The position numbers and the translations under genes are program-made. Positions 17,813 to 27,428 of a stretch of 64,000 nt of DNA are shown piece after piece. Below the pieces are notes generated by a model. The model had not been told where the DNA came from and ran no database searches. It was given only the letters and a program-made list of their open reading frames with translations. Position 1 is the stretch's first letter. Each line of letters starts with the position of its first letter. This DNA comes from Palsa-1447 sp036502225 (GTDB lineage Bacteria > Verrucomicrobiota > Verrucomicrobiia > Opitutales > Opitutaceae), in assembly GCA_036502225.1 (NCBI GenBank), contig DASXYY010000003.1, positions 93,043 through 157,042 of the forward strand, in the 5' to 3' direction.

Positions 17813-19013
17813 GGGAGGGATCGACGGCGGCGATTGTTTTAGTTAACACTTTCTGGCCAGGCTGAAGCCCCGATTTGCTTCCGATGACGACGAGGTCCCC
17901 GGCTTCGAGACCGGAAAGGATTTCGTAATACTGTGGCGATTCGATACCGAGCTTGACGGGGCGCTCTTCGAGTTCGCCTCCGGAATTTACGCGATAGACC
18001 ATCGGTGCGCCGGCGCCGCTGACCGCCTCGACCGGAAGCGCCAAGGCGTTGAGGCGCTTTTCGAGATGGAGAACGACCGTTGCGTACATTCCGGGGATCA
18101 ATTTCAAATCGGAATTTGGCACCTCGACCTCGGTGTCCATGGTCCGCGTGGAAGACGAGATCCTCCGGGAGGAACGGCTGATCGGCGCCGTGAGCGGGCG
18201 GCTCGAACCGTCGAGCAGGATCTCAACCGAATCGCCGGGTTTGATGTATTGGGCATAGGAAACGGAAACGGGGAAATCGAGCCGCAGCCGTTGGTTTTGC
18301 GACAGGCGGATGAGCGTCGGCGACGAGGAGCCGGCCTGGATCATGGCCCCCGGGTCGGCGTATCGTGCGGTCACGACCCCGTCAAACGGGGCGATTATTC
18401 GAGTGTAGTTGAAAAGGGTCCGATACCTTTCAACATCCGCTTTCGCCCCGGCGAGAGTCGCTGCCATCGCGTCGTCCCGGGCTTGAGCTGCATCAAGATC
18501 CTGCTGCGCGACCAGATTCGGCTGGCTTTTATTGACATCCGACAGCCGCGTATAATCGAGGTGGGCATACTTGTAATCGGCCTCGGCGCGCTGTTCTGCG
18601 GCGATGGCGTGGTCGAGTTGGTCGTGCAGTTCCGGCACTTCGATTGAGGCGATCACGTCGCCTGCCTTCACCCGGTCGCCGAAATCCACGTTGATGGACT
18701 TGAGGTAGCCGGCGACCTTCGCGTGCAGCTCCACCTCCAAATAAGGCCGAAACTCTGCCTGGATAGTGAGTTCCCTGAATAAGTCCCGCCGGGCGATCGG
18801 GGCGACGGCCACCGTTGAAACATTTTCAGCTGCCGCGCTCGGCGCGTGGGCCGCATAATGTTGGTATGCCATCCAGGCGACGGTCGCCGCCCCGGCGATC
18901 AGGACTGCGATCCAGCCTTTTCTTCCCGGAGGAGTGGCGCTTCGGTCGGGTTTGGCCGCCGTAGGAACGACCGGCCCAGCAGGACGATCTGCTGCGGGTG
19001 TTTGAGGATTCAT
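17805..19013 (-). CDS. HlyD/MdtA-family periplasmic adaptor of RND efflux pump
   Basis: 402 aa from the ATG at 19013. An N-terminal inner-membrane anchor (about 32-50: WIAVLIAGAATVAWMAYQ) is followed by a lipoyl half-motif AKVAGYLKSINVDFGDRVKAG, an alpha-hairpin (about 130-190), the second lipoyl half (IIAPFDGVVTARYADPGAMI), a beta-barrel and a membrane-proximal domain. It bridges the RND pump and TolC. The start was chosen because it overlaps the preceding histidine-kinase-like stop as ATGA, and because the frame upstream has no HlyD similarity. Confidence 0.92.
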   Translation of the reverse strand: MNPQTPAADRPAGPVVPTAAKPDRSATPPGRKGWIAVLIAGAATVAWMAYQHYAAHAPSAAAENVSTVAVAPIARRDLFRELTIQAEFRPYLEVELHAKVAGYLKSINVDFGDRVKAGDVIASIEVPELHDQLDHAIAAEQRAEADYKYAHLDYTRLSDVNKSQPNLVAQQDLDAAQARDDAMAATLAGAKADVERYRTLFNYTRIIAPFDGVVTARYADPGAMIQAGSSSPTLIRLSQNQRLRLDFPVSVSYAQYIKPGDSVEILLDGSSRPLTAPISRSSRRISSSTRTMDTEVEVPNSDLKLIPGMYATVVLHLEKRLNALALPVEAVSGAGAPMVYRVNSGGELEERPVKLGIESPQYYEILSGLEAGDLVVIGSKSGLQPGQKVLTKTIAAVDPSHE

Positions 19014-19419
19014 TCGATGTTCGAGTTTGGTTTTTCTTTCGCCAGGGGAAGCTTGACCCGAAAGCAGCTGCCGTGACCGACCACGCTTTCGACTTCCACC
19101 TTTCCGGAATGGGCCCAACCGATCGATTTCACGATCGCCCGGCCAAGGCCGGCCCCATCGGGATGCCGCGGTCGCGATTGGTCGGTTCGAACTATCGGCA
19201 GCAGGGCGGCTCGCACGAGGACATAGCCGCCAATCGTGGTGCGCGAAAACACTCGGCCCGGTTGAGTTACAAGATACTCCAAAAGCACGGGGATCTGACT
19301 GGCGGAGCAGCCGCCGTGAATCCCGGCCAGACGGTCCTGGCGCAGATATTGGAGGGCTGGCTCCCCGGGCAATTTCGACGGTGCGCCCAGCGCTCGTCCT
19401 CGGCAAAAAGGATTCGCAT
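19010..19419 (-). pseudogene. collapsed two-component system remnant (response regulator plus histidine kinase)
   Basis: Three fragments in operon order. At 19419 an ATG opens MRILFAEDERWA, the first strand and acidic pocket of an OmpR-type receiver. In another frame, around 19220-19300, QIPVLLEYLVTQPGRVFSRT matches the winged-helix effector domain. The same frame continues at about 19010-19189 into RTDQSRPRHPDGAGLGRAIV and KVEVESVVGHGSCFRVKLPL, the F/G boxes and end of a histidine-kinase ATPase domain. The rest of both proteins is missing. The kinase stop overlaps the HlyD start (ATGA), showing that the pair once headed the efflux operon. Confidence 0.75.
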
Positions 19420-19437
19420 GAAGAGCCGACGGTAGCA

Positions 19438-19475
19438 GGAAATTATTAAGAAACGGCGAAGAAAACATTAAAATT
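19438..19475 (-). promoter_or_regulatory. AT-rich putative promoter of the former regulator/efflux operon
   Basis: Read on the minus strand, this AT-rich block contains TTTTAATG and, 13 nt on, TTTCTTAATAATTTCC. The two TTAAT cores resemble the direct-repeat boxes bound by OmpR-type regulators, and TAATAAT could be a -10 element. It lies 20-55 bp upstream of the remnant regulator start. Assignment is tentative. Confidence 0.3.
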
Positions 19476-19785
19476 CCGTCACAGCCGCCCCCTGGAAATC
19501 GTCAGAGTAGAATGGCTCCAAGCGAGAGCGAGCCGCGCCTGACGAGCGTACGACACTATTTCCGATGCAACACGGCGCCGGTTCGAGCTCAAACTCGGAG
19601 TGATTGTTTTGACCATCAGTTTGGCGGATGTTTTCGAGCGTGAGGAGGTCTATGCCAGGCGCGACAGCGCCGGTCGCTCGAGCCGCTGGTGACGGCCCAC
19701 GAGGAACGGGGGAAGTGGTTCGAGCAACACGTCGGTAAGGAAAAATGGTGTGCGCGGCCGGAACGGCTGGAACCAGACGCTCGGG

Positions 19786-19935
19786 GACGAACTGCCGGAA
19801 AAGCTGGCGGTGCGCTTGATCCGTTTTCGCACCGCCGTCCCCGGATTCCGCACCCAGTAGATTGTGCTCGTGACGACGCTGCTCGACGAGGCGGCCTATT
19901 CCGATGAGGCGCTCATCGCGCTGCATCGTCGCAAT
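19786..19935 (+). mobile_element. IS4-type transposase fragment with internal stop
   Basis: From 19786 the frame reads DELPEKLAVRLIRF, AVPGFRTQ, TAG at 19858-19860, then IVLVTTLLDEAAYSDEALIA and LHRR. This matches the region of IS4-family DDE transposases just before the YRRRW motif, where the sequence diverges. Only this ~50-residue fragment is recognisable; no terminal inverted repeats are apparent. Confidence 0.7.
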
Positions 19936-20165
19936 GCGACGGACGCTCCTCGAATTATGGAAAGGTCGTCGAAAGGCTGGGGCGGAAAACGCGGACGGCG
20001 GGCAGACTTTTTGGCCATTGATGTCCGGAGGCGCGGGCGATCTGAACAACTCGACACACTTCCTGAACCATCGCTCGGCGTTCAACGCAACCACCGCGGC
20101 GGTGCCAGCATAGCGGCCGGCGCTCCTTTCCATAACCGGCAACTTTCCATAGTTGCGTGTGCGTA
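19936..20165. other. unassigned sequence between transposase fragments
   Basis: A short open frame (to about 20113) ends with AGDLNNSTHFLNHRSAFNAT, which I do not recognise. It probably belongs to another decayed element. The block 19476-19785 before the IS4 fragment likewise has no recognisable gene. Confidence 0.4.
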
Positions 20166-20384
20166 GCTGCACATAACAAACGCAACTGGATGTTTATCGG
20201 CCATCCGGATGCCGCGTGGAAGTCCGCCGTTGTCCACTCGGTGGTCGGCACCTGCAAGCGGCTCGGGCTGAAACCGGAAGGCTACCTCAACGGGGTCTTG
20301 CCTCAACTCGCCGCCCGCATCCGGCCGCACGCCTTCCTGGCCGTTGTCAAAGAACCGGCGAAGTCGCCCACGCCGGTATCCTGA
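20166..20384 (+). mobile_element. IS66-type transposase (TnpC) C-terminal fragment
   Basis: About 70 residues containing KRNWMFIGHPDAAWKSAVVH, VGTCKRLGLKPEGYLNGVLP and a short tail. These match the C-terminal end of IS66 transposases (RKNWLFxGS..GG.RAAxxYSLI, then PExYL..VL). The catalytic DDE core and the accessory tnpA/tnpB genes are absent. Confidence 0.75.
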
Positions 20385-20465
20385 AGTCCAGGCGGTTTTG
20401 GATGGGTCCTATGACCCGCTTACGATCAAATGTCGCGGACTCAGATCAAATGCAGCGTAAGACGT

Positions 20466-22217
<1,752 letters not shown>

Positions 22218-22316
22218 GGTGGGTGCTGCGGGTTGTAGCCACGGGGCGCCCAAGCGCAGAGGTCGCTGCGCAGGAGATTCCGGCAGAGCGGTCGATATCG
22301 CGGGCGGGACCGGCTG

Positions 22317-23612
22317 TCATAGCAGGTCCTTGCGGAAGCGATAGACGCTTTGAACCAGTCCTTGCAGGAAGCAGCAACTGAGCACAAAGGAACCACCGTA
22401 GCTGATGAAGGGAAGCGGTATGCCAGTGACGGGCACCAGGCCGATGGTCATCGCGATGTTCACGAACACATGCACGGTCAACAGCACAGTGACGCCAATG
22501 GCGAGCAGCGTGCCGAGGCGGTCTCGGGCGAGACCGGCAATGCGGATGCCGTTGAACAGGACGATGCCAAACAGGCCGAGGACGGAAAGGCTTCCCAAAA
22601 ATCCTTTCTCTTCGGCGATAACCGAAAAAATGAAATCGTTGTGGGCCACCGTGTGGGGGAGGTAGCCGAGGCGGGCTTGGGTGCCCGCGGTCCAGCCCTT
22701 GCCGGACAATCCGCCGGAACCGACGGAAATGAGCGACTGGTGCTGGTTATAGCCGATCCCCTGCGCGTCGATCTTGGCCGGATCGACGAACGCTAGGATC
22801 CGCTCGCGCTGATAATCGTGCAAAAAAGGGAGGAACGAATGGTGCTGAAACTCCCCACGGTGCCCTTGAAAATCGATCTGAGCCACGGAGGCGCGGGGCA
22901 ACGCAGCCATGTACTGAAAGTAGCGGTAGGTGTCCCACGACACCAGCCCCACCACGATGAGGAACACCCCCAGCGCGGTCGCGAAAAAGCGTCCGGAGAG
23001 CTTGGAGACGTACAGCATCGAAAACACCATCGGGGGAAGCACAATCGCCGACTTCAAATCGGGTTGTAACACTATCAATAGGATGGGGACACCCACCGCA
23101 AGGGTCAATTTACCCAAGACGCCCATTGACTGCTTTACGGTGCCGATTTTGCTGCGGATCAGAATGCTGGCGGTAATGAGCAGCACCGCGATCTTGGCGG
23201 GCTCCGAGGGCTGAAAACGCAGGGGGCCCAGCACGAGCCAGCGCGACGACCCATAGGTGGAGTGACCGAAGATTGGCACCAGCACCAACGCAAGGGGCGC
23301 AACGCAAACGGCATACAGCGGGTGGGCGAGGCTTAGCCAATGGCGATAGTCCACCAGGGACACGGCCCAATAGACGCCTGCCCCGATGACGAGGAAGAGG
23401 ACCTGCTTGATCCAGTAGCTGCGCGCGACCATCGCGAGCAGCGAGTCGTGGGTGGCGTTGACCGGCAGCGACGAGAATTGGGCGCTGTAGATGAAGCAGA
23501 CGCCGATGGTGCCGAGGAGGATGAGCGCCAGAGGAGAAAGCCAGTCCCACCGATTGCGCGTGGTGGTGCGGAAGACTGCTAGGAAGTCGTCCGCCCACGT
23601 GGCTGCTCTCAT
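22317..23612 (-). CDS. rodA: rod shape-determining protein RodA (SEDS glycosyltransferase)
   Basis: 431 aa, about ten transmembrane helices. The SEDS signatures are present: GSSRWLVLGPLRFQPSEPAK near 128-147, the loop FLHDYQRERILAFVDP carrying the catalytic Asp near 255, then GIGYNQHQSLISVGSGGLSG and the C-terminal PLPFISYGGS. RodA polymerises peptidoglycan in the elongasome with a class B PBP. The partner mreBCD/PBP2 genes are not next to it. The start at 23612 (MRAATW) was preferred over upstream codons, which have no similarity to the family. Confidence 0.93.
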   Translation of the reverse strand: MRAATWADDFLAVFRTTTRNRWDWLSPLALILLGTIGVCFIYSAQFSSLPVNATHDSLLAMVARSYWIKQVLFLVIGAGVYWAVSLVDYRHWLSLAHPLYAVCVAPLALVLVPIFGHSTYGSSRWLVLGPLRFQPSEPAKIAVLLITASILIRSKIGTVKQSMGVLGKLTLAVGVPILLIVLQPDLKSAIVLPPMVFSMLYVSKLSGRFFATALGVFLIVVGLVSWDTYRYFQYMAALPRASVAQIDFQGHRGEFQHHSFLPFLHDYQRERILAFVDPAKIDAQGIGYNQHQSLISVGSGGLSGKGWTAGTQARLGYLPHTVAHNDFIFSVIAEEKGFLGSLSVLGLFGIVLFNGIRIAGLARDRLGTLLAIGVTVLLTVHVFVNIAMTIGLVPVTGIPLPFISYGGSFVLSCCFLQGLVQSVYRFRKDLL

Positions 23613-23774
23613 CGTGACGGAATCATGCACAGGCCAAAGCGGGATACAAGGAGAGGCACGCTTGCGCTGTAGCCGGTGGGTTTCTTCGGCGTCTAAAAGG
23701 CTTGTCCCACCCATCAGCCGCGACCTTACTTGGGCCCCTTGTCATCCGTACGCGCAGCCGACTTCGCGTTTCCG

Positions 23775-25331
23775 ATGCTAGCCGAAAGCAACCCGAGTTG
23801 GTCGCTCTCGGTTTCTCTGCTATTGGGATTGCTGGCTGGGATATTTCTCGGCGGCTTCCTGGTGTGGGTGGGCTCGCGGCATATTCGGCGGCAGGCGCAC
23901 GAACGGGCGGCGGAACTCATCGAGGTGGCCCGCCGCGAGGCGGCGGTGGCGGCCGAAGAGTTCAAGCAAAAGGCGGATTCCGAAATCCAGGACAAGCGGG
24001 CCGAGCTCAATCGGGAGTTCGATCGCCGCGAAATCGAGTCCGATGTCCGATTGCGGGAAATCCGGGCGCACGAGGAATCCCTGGCCCTGCTCGACTATCA
24101 GCTCGAACAGCGGCAGGAGCGCCTGAACCGCGAAGGCGTCGCGATCAAGCAGGCGCGTGATGCAATCCGCGCGATGTCGAAGAGCGTTCGCAAGCGGCTG
24201 GAAGGCGTCTCCCAGATGGACGCCGAAGAGATCAAACGCGAATTGCGCGAGGAGGTTCTGCTGGAGTGCCAGGACGAGCTTCGGCTCCTGCGCCGCGAAA
24301 CCTTGGAGAAAGGCGATCAGGAGCTGCAGAACACCTCGCGCCGCATCCTGGTGGCGGCGATGCAGCGACTCGCGAGCCGCCCGAACAACGACCTGACCGC
24401 GACGCTGGTGCACCTGCCCAACGAGGAGATGAAGGGGCGCATCATCGGCCGCGAGGGGCGCAACATTAAGTCCTTTGAGGCCGCCACCGGGGTGACCCTG
24501 GTGGTCGACGAGTCGCCGCAATTGGTGCTGCTGTCCTCCTTCGATCCCGTCCGCCGCGAGGTGGCGCGTTCCGCCCTGGAAGCGCTGATCAAGGACGGGC
24601 GCATCCACCCGGCCAGCATCGAGGAGTTCGTCAAGCGGTCCCACGATGAGATCGAACTCGCGACCGCCGCCGCCGGCGAAGAGGCGGTCGAGCGGCTGAA
24701 CATCAACGGACTGCACCCGGAAATCATCAAGCTGCTCGGCAAGCTGAAATACCGCTTTTCGTACAACCAGAACGTGCTCGACCACTCGGTGGAGACGGGA
24801 TTTCTCGCCTCGATCATCGCGAGCGAAGTCGGGCTCGATCCCAACATCGCCAAGCGCGCTGGGCTGCTGCACGACATCGGCAAGGGCGTTTCGGCCGAAC
24901 TGGAAGGCAGCCATGCGGTCATTGGCGCGGAATTCGTGAAGCGCTACGGCGAGACGCCGATTGTCGTCAACGCGGTGGCGGCGCACCACGAAGAGGTGAA
25001 ACCCGAAACGGTCTATGCCGGCCTGGTGATATTGGCGGACACGATTTCCGCGACGCGGCCCGGCGCGCGCGCCGAATCGATGACGAGCTACATCCAGCGT
25101 TTGGGGCGCCTCGAAAAGCTGGCGCTCTCCCTCGAGGGCGTGCAGCAGGCGTTCGCCATCCAGGCCGGCCGCGAAATCCGCGTGGTGGTCTCGCCGTCCC
25201 AGGTGACCGATGACGGCGCCCGCGATTTGGCCAAGGAGCTGCGCCGCCGCATCGAGGCGGAGCTGCAATATCCGAGCACAATCAAGGTGACCGTGATTCG
25301 CGAGAATCGGTTTACGGAAACGGCCACCTAA
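23775..25331 (+). CDS. rny: ribonuclease Y
   Basis: 518 aa from the ATG at 23775, the usual RNase Y length. An N-terminal membrane helix (about 10-30: LSVSLLLGLLAGIFLGGFLV) is followed by a long charged coiled coil (to ~205), a KH domain with MKGRIIGREGRN, and an HD domain (LDHSVETG ... GLLHDIGKGV, with AHHEE later) carrying the metal-binding His-Asp pair. It is a membrane-bound endonuclease starting mRNA decay. It is divergent from rodA-rng with 162 bp between, so both major mRNA-decay endonuclease types are encoded here. Confidence 0.96.
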   Translation: MLAESNPSWSLSVSLLLGLLAGIFLGGFLVWVGSRHIRRQAHERAAELIEVARREAAVAAEEFKQKADSEIQDKRAELNREFDRREIESDVRLREIRAHEESLALLDYQLEQRQERLNREGVAIKQARDAIRAMSKSVRKRLEGVSQMDAEEIKRELREEVLLECQDELRLLRRETLEKGDQELQNTSRRILVAAMQRLASRPNNDLTATLVHLPNEEMKGRIIGREGRNIKSFEAATGVTLVVDESPQLVLLSSFDPVRREVARSALEALIKDGRIHPASIEEFVKRSHDEIELATAAAGEEAVERLNINGLHPEIIKLLGKLKYRFSYNQNVLDHSVETGFLASIIASEVGLDPNIAKRAGLLHDIGKGVSAELEGSHAVIGAEFVKRYGETPIVVNAVAAHHEEVKPETVYAGLVILADTISATRPGARAESMTSYIQRLGRLEKLALSLEGVQQAFAIQAGREIRVVVSPSQVTDDGARDLAKELRRRIEAELQYPSTIKVTVIRENRFTETAT

Positions 25332-25347
25332 GCCAAATTACGCTGCC

Positions 25348-25725
25348 ATGGCCGATCCGAAGATCCTCGAAACGTTTCCCAATCCCGCGCCGCACCGCGA
25401 TTACGTGATCGAGCACACGCATCACGAATTCACTTCCGTGTGTCCGATCACGGGCCATCCCGATTTTGCTTCAATTTCGGTGCGCTACGTGGCGAACGAA
25501 CGCTGTGTGGAATTGAAATCGCTCAAGCTTTACTTCCACGCCTTCCGCAACGAGGGGATTTTTTTCGAGGCCGTGACCAACAAGATTTGCGATGATCTGG
25601 GGCGCGCGCTTGCGCCCCGTTCGCTCACGATCATTTCGAATTGGAAGGGCCGCGGAGGAATCTCCTCGGTCATTACGGCCGAGTGGTCCGCCCTGGGTGG
25701 AGCGCGTGGTCCCCACGCGCTTTGA
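25348..25725 (+). CDS. queF: NADPH-dependent 7-cyano-7-deazaguanine reductase QueF, C-terminus altered by a repeat
   Basis: 125 aa, the short (YkvM-type) QueF. Catalytic Cys32 is in TSVCPITGHPDF with Asp39 seven residues on, followed by the family block VELKSLKLYFHAFRNEG at 54-70. It reduces preQ0 to preQ1 in queuosine biosynthesis. It follows RNase Y by 16 nt. Residues 117-125 (GGARGPHAL) and the TGA stop are encoded by the family A repeat at 25696, so the original C-terminus has been replaced. The catalytic part is intact, so activity may be kept. Confidence 0.93.
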   Translation: MADPKILETFPNPAPHRDYVIEHTHHEFTSVCPITGHPDFASISVRYVANERCVELKSLKLYFHAFRNEGIFFEAVTNKICDDLGRALAPRSLTIISNWKGRGGISSVITAEWSALGGARGPHAL

Positions 25726-25774
25726 CGTCCGCCCGCGTTTGACGCCGAAGCGCATGGGGACCATGCGCTCCACC
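25696..25774. repeat. family A REPIN-like element, copy A5 (full), overlapping the 3' end of queF
   Basis: 79 bp. The left arm GGTGGAGCGCGTGGTCCCCA lies inside queF codons 117-125. The spacer is TTTGACGTCCGCCCGCGTTT and supplies the stop; the right arm uses the ATGG hairpin and ends GCGCTCCACC. The two arms carry different hairpin variants (GTGG left, ATGG right). Confidence 0.85.
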
Positions 25775-25796
25775 TTGGGCGAATCCCGCAATGGGG

Positions 25797-26585
25797 CTAG
25801 CGCAGCGCAGCGATCACTTCGGCGTGAAGGGCAGGCCCGGTCGCGACCGTTGAGTCGGCCTTCACCGCGCTGCCGCCGTACCAATCCGTGATAATTCCCC
25901 CCGCTCCGCGAATGATCGGCACGAGGGCGGGGATATCCCACGGGTTCATGATCGGATCGAGCATGATGTCGGCCCAGCCGGAGGCCAGGAGGAGGTATCC
26001 GTAGCAGTCGCCCCAGGTTCGGGCGACGCGGGCGCGGCGGGCCAATTGCTCGTAGGCGGCGCCGTTGCGGTATTTGCCGGGATTGTAGGGATCGCTGGTC
26101 AGCAGCACGGCGTCCTCGATTTTGGCACAGGACCGCATTCGCGTCGGCCGCCCGTTGAGCGTGGTGGTCGTGCCGTCGCCGACCATCAGTTCGCCCAGCA
26201 CCGGCTGATGAATGGCGCCGAGCAGCGGTTCTCCGTGGTGCAGAACGGCGATGAGAGTCCCAAAAAGAGGGCAGCCCGCCGCAAAGGCTTTCGTTCCGTC
26301 GATGGGATCGAGCACCCACACCCACTCGGCGTCGGGATCCTTCAGCCCAAATTCCTCGCCCATGATCCCGTGATGGGGGAATCGGCGCTCGATGCGCTCC
26401 CGCATCTGCTTTTCCGCCCCGCGGTCGGCTTCCGTGACGGGGCTCGCGTCGGACTTGATTTCCACGGCCAGGTTTGGCGCCTTGAAAAACGGCCGGATGA
26501 AGTCGCCGCTGGCGGCGGCCAGTTCGTGGACAAAGGTCCGCAGTGAGTCGAGGGATTCGGCGCTCAATCGTGTTGGATCTTTCAA
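25797..26585 (-). CDS. hisN: inositol monophosphatase-fold phosphatase, probable histidinol-phosphatase HisN
   Basis: 262 aa. All metal-binding motifs of the IMPase family are present: GEE at 76-78, DPIDGTKAF at 93-101, and WD in NPWDIPALVP near 217. Conserved phrases such as SDASPVTEADRGAE and GDCYGY are typical of HisN-type enzymes that dephosphorylate histidinol phosphate in histidine synthesis, but no other his gene is near, so an inositol-phosphate or related role remains possible. It is convergent with queF and divergent from the exonuclease-like gene. Confidence 0.85.
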   Translation of the reverse strand: MKDPTRLSAESLDSLRTFVHELAAASGDFIRPFFKAPNLAVEIKSDASPVTEADRGAEKQMRERIERRFPHHGIMGEEFGLKDPDAEWVWVLDPIDGTKAFAAGCPLFGTLIAVLHHGEPLLGAIHQPVLGELMVGDGTTTTLNGRPTRMRSCAKIEDAVLLTSDPYNPGKYRNGAAYEQLARRARVARTWGDCYGYLLLASGWADIMLDPIMNPWDIPALVPIIRGAGGIITDWYGGSAVKADSTVATGPALHAEVIAALR

Positions 26586-26613
26586 TTCCGCGGGGGGTTG
26601 GCAAGGTGGACGC

Positions 26614-27279
26614 GTGGCTTGGGTTTCGCAGCCGATTCACTTCATCGACTTTGAAGGCGGCCTCGGTTGCGGGGTGCTCGAATATGGCGTCGTGACGCTC
26701 CGGGAGGGGCGGATCGAGGCGGCTCAGGGCCGGCTTTGCGCCCCGGTGGGGCGAATCCCGACTGAAGATATCGCCGTGCACGGGCTGGCACCGGCCGATT
26801 TGGCTGGTGCGAAGCCGTTGGCCGACGATTGGGAATGGTTCGCAGGGCTGCGGGCGGATGCGCCCTTTGCGGCGCATTTCGCCGGGGTGGAGAATGGTTT
26901 GATCCGTTCCGTCTGGCCGACGCCCCGCCCGTCGGCGGACTTCATCGCGATGGGTGGACGGATCGCCGATTGGGGCCCTTGGATCGATACCGCGAGGCTT
27001 TATGGTGAGATCCGTCCGCAGATCGCCTCGTTGGGCCTGGAGTCCCTGGTGCGGGAGATGGCGCTGCAGTCCACGCTCGACGCGATGGCGGCCACCCTTT
27101 GTCCAGACGGACGCCGGCATTATCATGCCGCCCGCTACGATGCGCTGGCGGGCGCGCTGCTGCTCGCCGCCCTGGCGCTCGAACCCCGCTGCGCTGGCCT
27201 GAGCGTGGGACAGTTGCTGCTCTTGAGCACCCGCGACCCGGCGAAGCGCCAGGCGATGGTGCAGCCGGAACTATTCTAA
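26614..27279 (+). CDS. DnaQ-like (DEDDh) 3'-5' exonuclease domain protein
   Basis: 221 aa from a GTG at 26614, preceded by AAGGTGG with a 5-nt gap. Exo I is IDFEG (Asp12, Glu14), Exo II is AHFAGVEN near 87-94, and Exo III is HAARYDA with His171 and Asp176, the DEDDh pattern. The usual function is proofreading or RNA/DNA 3'-end trimming. The protein has no polymerase or other domain. It could equally be a stand-alone exonuclease of the DNA polymerase III epsilon family. Confidence 0.82.
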   Translation: MAWVSQPIHFIDFEGGLGCGVLEYGVVTLREGRIEAAQGRLCAPVGRIPTEDIAVHGLAPADLAGAKPLADDWEWFAGLRADAPFAAHFAGVENGLIRSVWPTPRPSADFIAMGGRIADWGPWIDTARLYGEIRPQIASLGLESLVREMALQSTLDAMAATLCPDGRRHYHAARYDALAGALLLAALALEPRCAGLSVGQLLLLSTRDPAKRQAMVQPELF

Positions 27280-27303
27280 GGTGGGCCGGCTTGTACATCA
27301 TGA

Positions 27304-27382
27304 GGTGGAGCGCGTGGTCCCCACGCGCTTCGGCGCCAAACGCGGTTAACGGTCAAAGCGCATGGGGACCATGCGCTCCACC
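27304..27382. repeat. family A REPIN-like element, copy A6 (full)
   Basis: 79 bp between two plus-strand genes. The left arm uses the GTGG hairpin and the right arm the ATGG hairpin; the spacer is CGGCGCCAAACGCGGTTAAC-like. GGAG and its complement CTCC bound the element. Confidence 0.85.
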
Positions 27383-27428
27383 TTGCTTTAGCCTTTAGTT
27401 GCGAAGGACGGGGACTTACGATGCTGAC

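Noticed and set aside
19014..19406. N-terminal extension of the HlyD-like protein to 533 residues
   Set aside because: The extension lies over the two-component remnant, has no adaptor similarity, and the ATGA overlap at 19010-19013 marks the real start.
25471..27126. Minus-strand open frame (551 codons) over queF, hisN and the exonuclease
   Set aside because: Crosses three real genes in a wrong frame; low-complexity Arg-rich translation.
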